A program made the translations under genes and the position numbers. A DNA stretch of 64,000 bases, from assembly GCA_965644295.1 (NCBI GenBank), contig CBFFRP010000255.1, forward strand, positions 1 to 64,000, read 5' to 3'. How positions within the stretch are numbered: the stretch's first letter is position 1; every line of letters starts with the position of its first letter. A model generated the notes under the pieces. That model did no database searches and was not told the origin of the DNA. It saw only the letters and a list, made by a program, of their open reading frames with translations. Source of the stretch: Paraphysomonas bandaiensis. Lineage: Eukaryota > Chrysophyceae. This document shows, piece by piece, positions 22,789 through 34,043 of the stretch.

Positions 22789-25146
22789 AGTAGACTAAAG
22801 AAATTCTGGTTAAGTCATTTCATTTTCACAGAGTTTAGCAGTCTCCCAGTAACATATAATACTGCTCCTTCGAGCCTACATCCACTTAAGCATTAGCCAG
22901 AAGCGCACATTGTTAAAATAACTATCAGGTTCAACTCATCTAGAATGTTATTGGGGAAATATAGTAGAATATAGAATGTAGGGTTCTGTGTTGATGTATG
23001 GAATTATCGTTGCCTTTTTCACGACAGTATCCTATACATTATATATTCCATAGCTAGTTCACTGCTTTCCCACTCGTACTCAGTTGCTGGGGCAATGAAC
23101 TTTATTCTGACTTGAATGCTGGTTTTCTGACTTGAATACTGGTTTAAAACTGGTGGGAGAGCTTATCAACGTAAAAACGGAGGGGGGGGGCGTTCTTTGA
23201 CATTTAGACTTCTATATGCTGTGTTTCTCTATCTAGAGAAGCCTTGTTCTATAGCATAAGTAATGGCTCTCTCATGTTCTGTTAAAATCAACCGACAATT
23301 TTATGGTAATCGTACATTACAAAGGTACAAAGAAGTGTACAAAGGCACATTTACCGAGAATACATGACCTCAGACCTCAGACTAACATCATATAAAAGCA
23401 TATCTACTAGTACGACTAGTACATGACACAGACAGAAGATGAAACGGAGCATGATCAATGGTATGTATTAAACGAAAGTACTTAGTAACGGAGTAAAAAA
23501 AGGCAAAATGTGACGTAACCTTTGAGTGATTATTAGAAATAGGCGCTAAACCTGCTTGTGCGTCACCTCAAGCACCAAGATGCAACCACTTTCGCTCCCT
23601 GTCCTTACGGTGAACTAGCCCGGATACTTGACTTCAGTATAGGCAGCCCAATACCCTGGATGACTGTATATGCGGATCACGTTAGTTTCCCGGAGAAATA
23701 TCTCCGATACTTATCCCCTAGAACACCACGAAAAGGTGCGAGAACGACTTTGCTGACGGGACGTGACCTTGTTATACAAACGTAAGTTAAATATTCTACT
23801 GCACCCATATTTCATGGGATATCTTATGAATGTGCAATCATATTTTGTGCCTTCCTTTTTAAGAAAAGTCATGGCAGTGTATCGATCATTATTTGTCTCA
23901 TAGAGACACATATAGCCGGTCTCTCGAGAAAAGAAACTGGGTTAGTTTAGATTCTTTGATTGGCATGATTCTCACATAGATGAGTGGGATATATGATATA
24001 TCCTGTTGAGGGAATTGCAGAAGAGATATGGTCAGAATTCATAAAGAGCACTGCCGTAAGAGCGCACAACAATGAAACTGTCTACGAAACTCCAAAGCAA
24101 TAACGTCAAACATCAAGTGGTGAACTGAGGGTAGAAAGAACTGGCTAAAAGGGGCCATAAAATGCTGGGAAACGGGCAAGAAATTTATCCTCAATACCAA
24201 TTATATAAAAAGAACAAAAATCTCAGCTATACAAATAAAATATTGAAGTAGTATTGGGGACTACAGATATCATCCTAATCCACATCACAAATTCCTAATT
24301 CCTCAATATTATGTGGGGAATGTTTTGGTCAAAATAATTAACATCAAAAAGAAATTTGTGAGCGACTATATCTGGGGAAGATCTTTATAAATACTAAATC
24401 AGAACAGAAGCAGATGATTACGTCGTGGGTTTAATAAAGTGTCAATATCGACTGAGTTCCGCATCAAGTCTTATGAGGTACGCCAATGCCTGAACAACCA
24501 AAGCGTTTTTTACGATACCAAGGTAGAGTGGAAAAGAAGTCATATGCGATGCAAGACATTGCTTAGTTCGGTAGTTACAATAATAGGTATGGAAAATAAT
24601 TCAACTGTAATTGATAACAAGGATAGGATAATTCTAGAATTAGAGAAGACTCAACCGAAATCCATGACTCAATTAGCCTACGATACACAGGAGGCAAGTA
24701 TCATACTCGCAATCGAAGTTATTACAATTCTAGCAAATTATATTCGGGAAGAAATATGTCATTAAAGCTATGGGTTCTAATTAAGAAACTGCACAATACC
24801 CAGTTATGGAAAAAGTATACGACTCCAACCCTGTATGTACTTGTGTCAAATCAGCTTATTGCTGAGTTACAAATACAAATTGAATTAATGCACGGGCTGT
24901 ATTTGACTCACGTTTTACATTAATTTATAAAATAGTGCATAATAAGATATCCAAATAAATAATTGTCATAAGAATGAGATAATCGCAACAACGCTAAATA
25001 ACCACAAAAATAATACTACATAGCAACATCTTATGAGACAGTAAGATCATTTAAAGTATCACGTAACTATATACAAATACACAAGTATACATACTCACGA
25101 CACACAATACATTTCCTCTTCGAAGCAAAATCTCGTATCGGTTGAA
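22789..25146. other. Intergenic region with one repeat copy
   Basis: Convergent 3' flanks of the YbaB gene and the gene ending at 25147. Apart from the element copy at 23523-23760 I see no supported gene. A 108-codon frame at 24439-24765 has AT-rich composition and no recognised domain, and I did not call it. Confidence 0.5.
23523..23760 (+). mobile_element. Copy B of the dispersed element family
   Basis: 238 bp flanked by a 10-bp near-perfect duplication, ACGTAACCTT (23513-23522) and ACGTGACCTT (23761-23770). It shares with copies A and C the modules CCTGCTTGTGCG, AGCACCAAGA, CTTGACTTCAG, CACGTTAGTTTCCC, AACACCACGAAAAGGTGCGA and the right end GACTTTGCTGACGGG. Relative to copy C it lacks most of the left third, so it is an internally deleted derivative. 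No coding capacity. Confidence 0.75.
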
Positions 25147-26188
25147 TTAATATGTTTTGTTCGCACATGATTCTCGTAAGTGTTTCAGCTTTTCATTATC
25201 CTCAGCTGTCCATTGTGCTGTGAAACGTACTTATAAGGACGAAGCGTGAACATCAATTCACTTACAAAGTACTTACCCTCCAAAAACGAGATGGCGGAGT
25301 TAAGAGTACCCGAAATATCTCTAGTGGGCTTCTTTGGTGGACCCTTCAAAAACACCATCCATGAAATAAGGGCCTGATACGCGGCCTCGTGATTTAGGCG
25401 TTTCATTTCTTTGAAAGGTTGTTCAAACTCAGACAAAATCATGGACAATCGAAGCTCCGCATCAGATCCGTGCCCCTTCCTTTCCACAATTCGCAGAGCC
25501 TCCACCACCAGCTCCCCGAGACATGCCTCCAATCCCCGCAATTCTTCCGCCTGCTGTCTTGAAGTGCGGTAAATATCTGTGCTGCGCATTGCACAGACCA
25601 GGCTAGGGGCCTTAATTCCAGCCTCCTGTGCCTTCATATCAAGTTGCGCTAACTCCTCTTCTGTCATCGGGATTCTGGTGACGGGGTCCTTAAATTCACC
25701 AGTGGAAGTGAAGTAGTGTATAATCGTCTCGAGATTATACTGAATACATGTTCCGTTTGGGGTGGTATACGTGTACTGTCGTATATCCAATCATCGTTAA
25801 AAGTGATATACTTGTTACTGATTTACCTTGTTTGGGCCTAATTCTTCCAATGTTATCGGGTCCACATCATATCGGGCGCTCGCTACCACATGGGAGTCCA
25901 ATACATCATGTCGACAGCGGCATTTAAGATCGGCTACATAAAGAGTACGGTAACAAAGCGTAATATTAATCTTAAGGAGAGTCCTAACCTTCAATTATCA
26001 TCTTGTACTCCTCCTGGACAAACTATCACAAACACTAAAACTACAGCATTAATGTTTACCTTTGAGATTATTCCTATTCGAAATATCGTCAATGCTCGTC
26101 TCGCAATCTCGTTATGATTCACATCTGGTCCTGTTCGACCTTTCTTTCGTTTGGGGCTAACGCAACGGAAATCATCACAACACAACAC
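25147..26188 (-). CDS. Conserved protein with U-box-like region and SANT-like tail (5' end uncertain)
   Basis: Exons 26060-26188, 25989-26013 (only 25 bases), 25827-25933, 25277-25775 and 25147-25217 join in frame to about 276 residues. The segment VDPITLEELGPNKYTYTT followed by FKDPVTRIPMTEEELAQLD resembles the spacing of U-box-like domains (DPIT...DPxTR), which bind E2 enzymes, but this is only a family-level impression. A helical region follows, then a C-terminal WTAEDNEKLKHL that looks like the start of a Myb/SANT helix. An in-frame stop just before 26188 means an upstream exon must supply the start codon; I could not place it. The gene converges with YbaB and diverges from the dehydrogenase. 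I cannot name the protein. Confidence 0.6.
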
Positions 26189-26738
26189 CTATCTGATATC
26201 ACACACCTCGCCGCACACGCTTTCAAAAACCTCCACCTCCTAGATGATATAGGCATCTCCCGAGTATTAGTATATCCACTAAAGGATAGTATGTGTCGGC
26301 TGATATTCTGACACGTAAGAAGTGATGAGAGAATTTGATATATCCGCACTGGGCACGCGTATTCTCACTCTTTCCACCGAACTAAAAGAACACTTCACTC
26401 TATACTTCAAAAAAGAAGTCATTTTTGTTCTGAAGAGTTCGGACTGATATTTGGATTTGCAGTTTCACACGACCGTTACAGCACCAGCACCAGATACTAA
26501 CCGATTTGAATACACTGTATTGTGGTTAGAATACAGTCATGACCATAGTGTGTGCAAATACAAGAGAATACACTGTATAGAGGCACATACAGATAATGCA
26601 GCTGTGGAGGCGTCCAGATGTCGCTAAAGTTGTATAGGTTTCAATGGCTTGGAAGGCGCATATCATCCTCATTGTTTGTTAATTACATAACGCCATTACA
26701 ATATCGCCTTCGATTGAGTTATTGCATACGTCGGAACA
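26189..26738. other. Divergent intergenic region
   Basis: Holds the promoter of the dehydrogenase gene and, probably at its left end, the undetected first exon of the U-box-like gene. No repeat or RNA gene is seen. Confidence 0.45.
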
Positions 26739-27584
26739 ATGGCTTTACTGAATAAACTTGCTCTTATTACTGGCTCTACCAGTGGCATCGGATTAGGAAT
26801 AGCTAAAATGTTTGCAGCACAAGGAGCTAACCTAATCATTCATGGATTGGGAAATATTGACGAAATTAACACACTGTGCAAGGAAATCGAGAGAAAGCAC
26901 AATGTTTCCGCAAAGTTTGTTGGTGGCGACTTATCTGATGTAACCTCTATCGAAACCATGATGAGTAGCATTGCTGATCAGTATGGTGGGGTTGATATAT
27001 TGGTTAACAATGCTGGAATCCAACACGTAGCCCCTGTAGAGGAGTTTCCTGTTGAGAAATGGGATCAAATTATTGCCATAAATCTTTCAGCTGTTTTTCA
27101 TACTACTCGCTTAGCACTTCCTCATATGAAGAAACAGAATTTTGGCCGCATTGTCAACATTGCATCTGTTCACGGGCTTGTGGCTTCTAGCTATAAGTCG
27201 GCTTATGTTACAGCAAAGCACGGTGTAATTGGCTTTACTAAAGTTACAGCATTGGAAAATGCTCAGACCGGCGTTACAGTAAATGCAATTTGTCCCGGCT
27301 GGGTGCTCACGCCACTTGTGGAGGCACAAATAGCTGCTAGAGCAGATGCGTCAGGGACAACTTTCGACGAAGCAAAAAGAGCACTTTTGCTTGAGAAACA
27401 GCCATCTGCCCAATTCGTCACACCAGAACAACTTGGATCTATGGCGCTATTTTTGTGCTCGGACGCTGCTAGTGAAGTCCGTGGGGTAAGTTTTCGATAG
27501 TTACTCTTGGGATTAACTAGTTTAACTATCGTCATTACTCTACAGGTTGCATGGGCCATGGATGGAGGATGGACTGCGCAGTAG
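26739..27584 (+). CDS. bdhA: 3-hydroxybutyrate dehydrogenase, short-chain dehydrogenase type
   Basis: Exons 26739-27485 and 27546-27584 give 261 residues. It interconverts 3-hydroxybutyrate and acetoacetate with NAD. The fold is a classical SDR: N-terminal cofactor site TGSTSGIGLGIA, NNAGIQ after the fourth strand, catalytic Ser in NIASVHG, catalytic YVTAK, then NAICPGWVLTPLVEAQI. The last exon codes for only 12 residues (VAWAMDGGWTAQ), and this DGGWTAQ ending is characteristic of bacterial-type D-3-hydroxybutyrate dehydrogenases, as are overall length and the LVEAQI loop. Length equals the bacterial enzymes, without an obvious targeting peptide. The spliceosomal intron shows it belongs to the host genome. 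Other SDR substrates are possible but less likely. Confidence 0.88.
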
Positions 27585-28808
27585 AAAGCATTCTTTCTTT
27601 TTGCAAGAATTCATACGTAAATATGTTTTTGTGAAATTTTTTGCTTCCCGACTGGAATATCTCACTGTGAACAACACTACAAACCGTTAGTACTTCAACT
27701 TTCGATATTTTCATGTTCCCGTAACGTACATTGTATGTACTAACACTTGAGTTTATATATACAACTAGTTTTATCTTCTTTATACTTAGTAGTACTAGAC
27801 CAACTAAAGCAACCAGGGGTCATCACCACGCACCACGAGCCACATTGCTAGTTTATCTTCATCCTCCATGTGCCTGGCGATACAATATTGAGTAAGAATA
27901 GAAGATAGGATTAGTGATGCAGCTCATACACCCCTAGCTTTCTATTTGTTCTGATAGCTCTATATTTATAGACCAGTCATATTAATACTCGCTTATAGTA
28001 GTAGACTACTAGCAACTATTAGAAATAAGATTTATAGCTAGTCTTAGTATTTGATGAAAGTTACATTTTGTATTATTTGAAGATAAAGATTGATTATATA
28101 AACTTCACATAAAAATAAGGCCTAATATTATAATAACAAGACAAGTTGCGTATCTTGTACAGTCCCATATCTTATATAGTTAAGAGTTAAGAGTTAAGAG
28201 ATTTCAATGACTCTTAATAAGGGATTTCAGTGGTACTCTACTATCTTATTCCTTTGGAAGAGTTGCATTAGCAAGCCGGGACTGTAAAAGCCATTCGACA
28301 AGATAAGCAATGACTAAGAACTGTAACCCCTCAAGTACTCCTGTGCTAAATAAGTAACAATCGAATTTTCGTGTAGCATATACAATTTCGAATAACACAC
28401 AACAATGATCACAGTAAGTATTGTGATTTAATTTAATGATATATGCTCATACTATAAGTCTAATATTATACTTTATATTCTAGTTTCTAAGTGACACAAA
28501 AAGTGCAAATGTGATATAAACACTTATATCAGTGGTGCAGGAGTAAATTACGGTGTATTCAAATGTCTAGTACGGGGATAGAGTATAAGAAAGGTACATG
28601 TCAGATTTATAACTTCTATCAGCTTCTGTATATCATTTGTTGCTTTGATAGCAGTTGTGGAGTTGTTATGCATGATGAGGTGTTGGATGCTGTAAGATCC
28701 TGCATTAAAGATCTTCTCGTGATATGATCGTATCGCAGTCATACAGACCGTATATGTATGCACTACAGTTGTATAATACGGAATACAGGTCAGGTGAGCA
28801 TCTGCCGT
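27585..28808. other. Intergenic region
   Basis: Follows the dehydrogenase and precedes the kinase on the same strand. AT-rich, with a short GTTAAGA tandem near 28180-28200. No gene supported. Confidence 0.5.
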
Positions 28809-31800
28809 ATGAGCCCTCCACACTGGAATCCTCTGCTGCACTCACAATATTTCAGAGTCATTGAGTGTCAGCACAGATCAGGATGGCATATATTGGGTGA
28901 ACGCTATCCGTGGAAGTTTAGAATAGTGTTGAGTAGAATAGTCCAGTCCACTGAACTTATAATGTTTGAAACCCCCGCTCTCGTATCGTTTGTGCTGGAC
29001 GGTCTTATAGTGGTGCTGTACTTTAATAGCCCATGGATATTCGGAGATTCATTGCACATTTCTATTCTTGATATGAATCCACTGAAGTCCATGTTTACGC
29101 TTGTTATTGTTGCTGGTGTGTATAGTGGCTGTGCTCTTTTTCTCTGATTGTTTGTTGTATAGGCCTGCGCATAGTTGCATTCATACCTTATATATGGCAC
29201 TACCAGCATGACAGACATATTGTCTTAGCACAAGTTCCCTATTTGTGGCACTCGTTCAATTTGGTGCTTATTCTGCTCAAATCAATATGGGAGCTCACAC
29301 ATCAATCCTGGGACATTTTTCTGTGGTCTATGCTTCTCGGTTCCGCTGTATCTGTTTTATGCCAGGTTGTTGCTGATTTATTTATTCTGTACCGTAGTGA
29401 TATTTTTACTTCAGTCTATCTGTCTCAATCATCTCATTAGCACGGCTGTTCCTGAGAGGAATGTGATATTAGGGTTCACAGGGTTTGCAGGTGTCGAGGA
29501 CTCGGCAGTGTCTCTGCTCGAGTCCAGACACAGCGATGAGGGATTGCTCCATGATGATTCTTATAGGGAAGACAATCACGGTGACACTTTTATTCAGTCG
29601 CTGAAGTCAAGCCTCCAGGAAGCACGGGAAAAGTGGAACAGCAAGATTGAAAAGCTGAAGGGCGCTATTGTGGATTTTGCTCGCTCATCCAGTTTGGCTG
29701 ATATGAATGGGGATGTGGTGGTCTTCGAGGAGCTGCTGATCCTGTTTACAGATTCTCATAGTTTCAACAAAGCATCAGGATCTGAGAACACCATTGCGAA
29801 TATTCTGAGACTCTATGGCACGTATCCTGGAATTGTCACCTTTTATGTGCCACAGCTTGTAGTGTTTCTTATATACGGCGCCTTCGACACAACTGCAAAG
29901 CTGAGGGCCGCCCTGCTTTCCATGTGTGAGCATTCTGCATATTTTGCCCATCGCATGCATTGGTTTATTCAGTCCTTCTGTGCCAGTGGTGCGGGAGTGG
30001 ATGCCGAAGGAGTTGCTGCGCTACAGCAACTTTTACGCCAAATAGAATCCCACGGCATGGTCCCGTGCGAATGCATGGCCTCTGGTCATGCGGAGGGTGA
30101 GCCGGGACATGAAGGAATCGGATACTCTTCTCCCCCGCTCACTGTTCCTCCGCTTGAGTCTACTCGGGGATCTGGGGAACGGAGTATATCTGGTGGAAAT
30201 AGTGATGGCTCTGACGTCAACCAAACGCAAGCACCTTCGATAACTCCTAACTACATCAGATTTCCTATTGAGATGACACGGCAGGCCCCTTCAGGACAGA
30301 CTAGCTATAGTGTAAACATCCTCTTCTGGGAAAGATTAGCACAACTTTCAAGAGAGTTATGTACATGTCAGCGAGACAACCGCACGAGTGAGTTGAGGCA
30401 GCAGTTGTCAGTAATACAGTCCGAGTGTTTGCCCTCCGCCACAATATACGCTCCTGTTAGCAACGTACACCACAGGTCTATAGTGGTGCAGTTTTATCTA
30501 CACTATACTCTAATGGATGTTGTAGGATCTGGGCCATTCACTGTGCTGAGTCGTTTGCATTTTCTACCAAGGACCGTGCTCCTATGTTCGTGTGTTTAGA
30601 GGTCGTTGATTATCAACAACCTGAACAGAAAAGGTTACATCAAGCATGATATTCAAATATAATCGTAATTATGTGTAATAGAAGTGTGCCCCAGACTGCT
30701 CCGTCTTGGGTAACTGACATCGGTGAAAGCATTCGTCGCACTTTCACATTAGATCGCCGTCGATCCCATGGGGACGATTTGGACGAGGTGGATGATGATG
30801 AAGAGCCTTCAGATGAAAACGACGCTCAGCTGAAGGTATGCCATAGAATTTCTGTCGCTGATATACATATTAAATGTATAGTATTCTATGTAGCAATGGG
30901 TGCAAGCGGAATCTCCTTGTGAGCGAAGACGGTCTACTGGCACACACTTGCGGGAGACATCGTCGGGACTATTTGACGTTGGTCAATGGACCGATTCTCC
31001 AGCAAGACACCGGGCACGACATTCAATAGACGGACATAAGAGAGAAAGCGATAGCAGCAGCACAAGAAAAAAATTGTTTTTATTCCCTGGTCTAAACAAG
31101 TCAACACAAACTTTGAAACTCGATGAAGAGAGTGGACGTGCAGATCTCTCTGTGGCGCTTTCTGTTGGTGCGAAAATCCCTGCCGCAAGTGCTAATGACC
31201 CAGACATCGACCGTGATCACACTCGTCCTATTGTGGTCTTCAAGGAGCGGTGGAGGGATAAAGAAAAACGCTTACGGTCTCTCAGTGCAGTAGGGAATTT
31301 GCCCGGGTATCGCTTGCTACCAGTAATCGTTAAGAGCAACGATGATTTGCGCCAGGAAGAGTGTGCTGGACAACTTATTTACCAGATGAACCAAATCCTA
31401 GTTAATGGAAAGGTGGACGGATGGTTGAGACCTTACGGCATCGTGGCCATGTCTCCGGATTGTGGTATCATCGAAGCAATTCCTGATACTGTTTCCTTCG
31501 ACGTCTTGAGACGGAGAGTACCTCAGTACACAGACCTTAAGAACTTTTTCGAATCATTTTTTGGTACCGAAGAGACTACTTACTTTCAGAATGCCCGTGA
31601 CAATTTTGTCAAGTCATTAGGAGCATATTGTATAGTCTGTTATTTGCTTCAGATTAAGGATAGACATAATGGAAATATACTTCTAGATCGGCATGGACAC
31701 GTTATTCACATTGACTTTGGATTTATTCTGGGACTTACTCCAGGAGGAAATATTGGGTTTGAGTCTGCTCCATTCAAACTGACGTCAGAAATGGTAGATC

Positions 31801-32163
31801 TTATGGGAGGAATTCAGAGCCCTCACTTTTACAAGTTCAGGTGTGTGTTATTAAACTAAAAGTTTTGCTATGTTACTGACATGTATACCTAGGGAGGTCT
31901 GTGTGAAAACATATATGGAATTGAGACGTAATTATAATCGGGTGGTCGTGCTCTTGGAAATGCTGAGTGTAGGAAACGAGCATCTCCCTTTCTTTATGGG
32001 TAACCCACAGCGTACTCTGGAGGAGTTGAGACAGCGGTTTAAGCCAAATGTTCATGACAATGCAGCTATTGAGCACGTGCAGGGCTTAATAGATTTGGCA
32101 ACGGATAACTGGACCACATCGTGTTACGACAAGTATCAAAGATGCTGCGTCGGCGTGTTTTGA
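28809..32163 (+). CDS. Phosphatidylinositol 4-kinase (type III beta-like) with N-terminal membrane region
   Basis: Seven exons (28809-29115, 29163-29365, 29415-30475, 30526-30633, 30682-30835, 30894-31840, 31893-32163) total 3,051 bases, 1,016 residues, all phases consistent. The C-terminal catalytic domain has KSNDDLRQEECAGQLI, the catalytic loop KDRHNGNILLD and the metal site HIDFGFILGLTPG; the helical domain contains YPGIVTFYVPQLVVFLIYG, and the linker has PSATIYAPVSNVHHR, all typical of PI4KIII-beta, which makes PI4P on Golgi membranes. Unusually, roughly the first 220 residues hold about four hydrophobic stretches (LVSFVLDGLIVVLYF, MFTLVIVAGLRIVAFIPYIW, FNLVLILLKSIW, FLWSMLLGSAVSVLC), which would anchor the enzyme directly. 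Ordinary PI4KIII-beta is soluble. The ATG at 28809 is a choice; an upstream one at 28758 is in frame. Confidence 0.88.
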
Positions 32164-32597
32164 ACAGTTGATGAGATAACAAGTATAGTGGTAGTGTATT
32201 ATCTAAATTATTTAAGCAAATGAATTATATAGAAGGGTGCGATCAATATTTGCATACCTACGAGTGGTACTGCTACGAGCCAGTTAACATAGGAAAAATG
32301 GAAGAACTACAACAATTGTTAGTGAGTCTATTGAGATTGATTGAGATTTTACTTGTTTTATACGCATAACCGGCAGCATTGAGCATTGAAAGAGCTAAGC
32401 TAGACATTTCTTTCACTTTCTTATCAAAAGCAAAGTAATATCCGTTCTATATCTCATTGTTACAGATTTTGGAGCATATAATTCGATAGTTTATACAGCT
32501 TATATATATTTCACTGCAAAAGAGAAAAGAAACAGCCAACTAATGAAATAATAAATTTCCACACAACGCCAATAAGGTACACAGTACATTAACGTAT
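32164..32597. other. Convergent 3' intergenic region
   Basis: Separates the 3' ends of the kinase (+) and VPS2 (-) genes. AT-rich; nothing else recognised. Confidence 0.5.
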
Positions 32598-33450
32598 TTA
32601 CAATCCACTCACCCCCTCGAGTTTCCTTTCTCGCTAAATTAAGATATCAGAAATTATAGTAGAAAGGCAACTATATCTACCTCATTGTCCCCAAGTTCTC
32701 TTCTGGAAGTCATGACACCGCCTATTGGCGCACTCTGAATGGACTGATCTGTGGCCAGACCAATTTCATCCATAACTTGGTTTAAAACGCTGTCAGCCTC
32801 ATCATCAACGCTATCGCCATCAAACATATCTATCATGTCATCCCAAGCCTCATCCTGAATTGAAGTCTTTTCCATCTCACGACAAAAATCAGTCATTGTG
32901 TGTTGTATTCCATCAGGGTTTACAATCTTGTTAACACTTGAAACAGCCGCAGCAACAGAGCCCACTTCAACAAAACGACATTATACGTTGAAAATTCGTA
33001 ACACTACAAGCTCTTACTAGATTCTGCAGCAATGGCAGAGTGTGCAATCATTGTATTCTGGACTTTTGCTGCCCCCATCTGCCTCGCAGAAGATTGCAGT
33101 CGTTGTTTCACTTGCCGAACTTGGACAAGCTGCTTTGAGTATACTTTCAGATCATTCTGTCAATGCTACTTATCACACATATAAAAATAAAGGCATAATG
33201 TACCTGTTGACCCTTTTTATGTGCGGTTTTAATTTTTCCAATGAGCTCATTTTCGTTTCTTTCGATGTCTCTGATTTCTCTGTTAATATCTCTCTCTCCC
33301 CTCGCAATCTGTTTCGTGCAGCTTCTAGATGTACCTGTCGTGATATAATGTCATCATATCTCCTATACAGAGTGCAAGGAAAGGAATACGTTTGATTTCC
33401 TCTTTACGTTTACTGCTTTTATCTTGGGGAGTTTTCGAGAAGAACTGCAT
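32598..33450 (-). CDS. VPS2: ESCRT-III subunit, VPS2/CHMP2 type
   Basis: Five exons (33390-33450, 33204-33334, 33018-33132, 32681-32964, 32598-32633) total 627 bases and give 208 residues, the usual size of an ESCRT-III core subunit. The N-terminus is basic and helical, the middle reads SMGSVAAAVSSVNKIV and corresponds to the ADAMGTTTKTM region of CHMP2B, and the acidic C-terminal half contains DDMIDMFDG and VLNQVMDEIGL, close to the CHMP2B pattern. ESCRT-III filaments remodel membranes in endosomal sorting and cytokinesis. The C-terminus (NERERKLEGVSGL) is in the place of the MIM1 motif that recruits VPS4 but matches it only partly. CHMP1 is the main alternative and fits less well. Confidence 0.87.
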
Positions 33451-34043
33451 GCGGTGTGTGTCTCTCAATAAAGAGGGGGTGATCAGTGTGACGATTATTT
33501 CTTGGATGCAATGTAAATTTATATGCTAGCAGTATCCCTTTGCTTCTGATGGCTGTATAATAACACTCTAGATATGCATGTCACCCATGCCTATACATAC
33601 TATACATACACAGATATCACCATAAGACATTTCTTCGTTTTCAGTAAAATCCCTTGCATGGTATACAGAATATATACTGCGTATACGCGATAAATACCAT
33701 TACAAACAGCACTGTATTTGGAAGTGGACAATTTTTCTGAGGGATTTTTTTACAGGTGAGAAAATCGAAAGTGTCCTGTGAGCATACACCTATCCAATGA
33801 AACTATAATCAAGATATTTGGTTGGTTAACTAACTTCTCAATATTTTGAAATTTGAACACAGAACCAAAAATATATACGCTGGAGCCGCTACACACTATC
33901 CTCCTTGTTTGCTTTGAAGCCCATGCGTAGCAATAGACTCACTAGAGAATATGTTCGAACTGTTGTCATCTTTAATCTAGTCACCCCAATTTATTTCCTT
34001 TAACCGTTAACTATAGTCAGCCTGTATATCATAGTTTCGATAA
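33451..34043. other. Divergent promoter region
   Basis: Lies between the starts of VPS2 (-) and the AT-hook/PHD/dioxygenase gene (+). AT-rich, with short TATACA runs; no specific element recognised. Confidence 0.5.

Noticed and set aside
24439-24765. 108-codon frame starting MSIST
   Set aside because: No recognisable motif, no splice partners that I could see and AT-rich composition; unsupported without transcripts.
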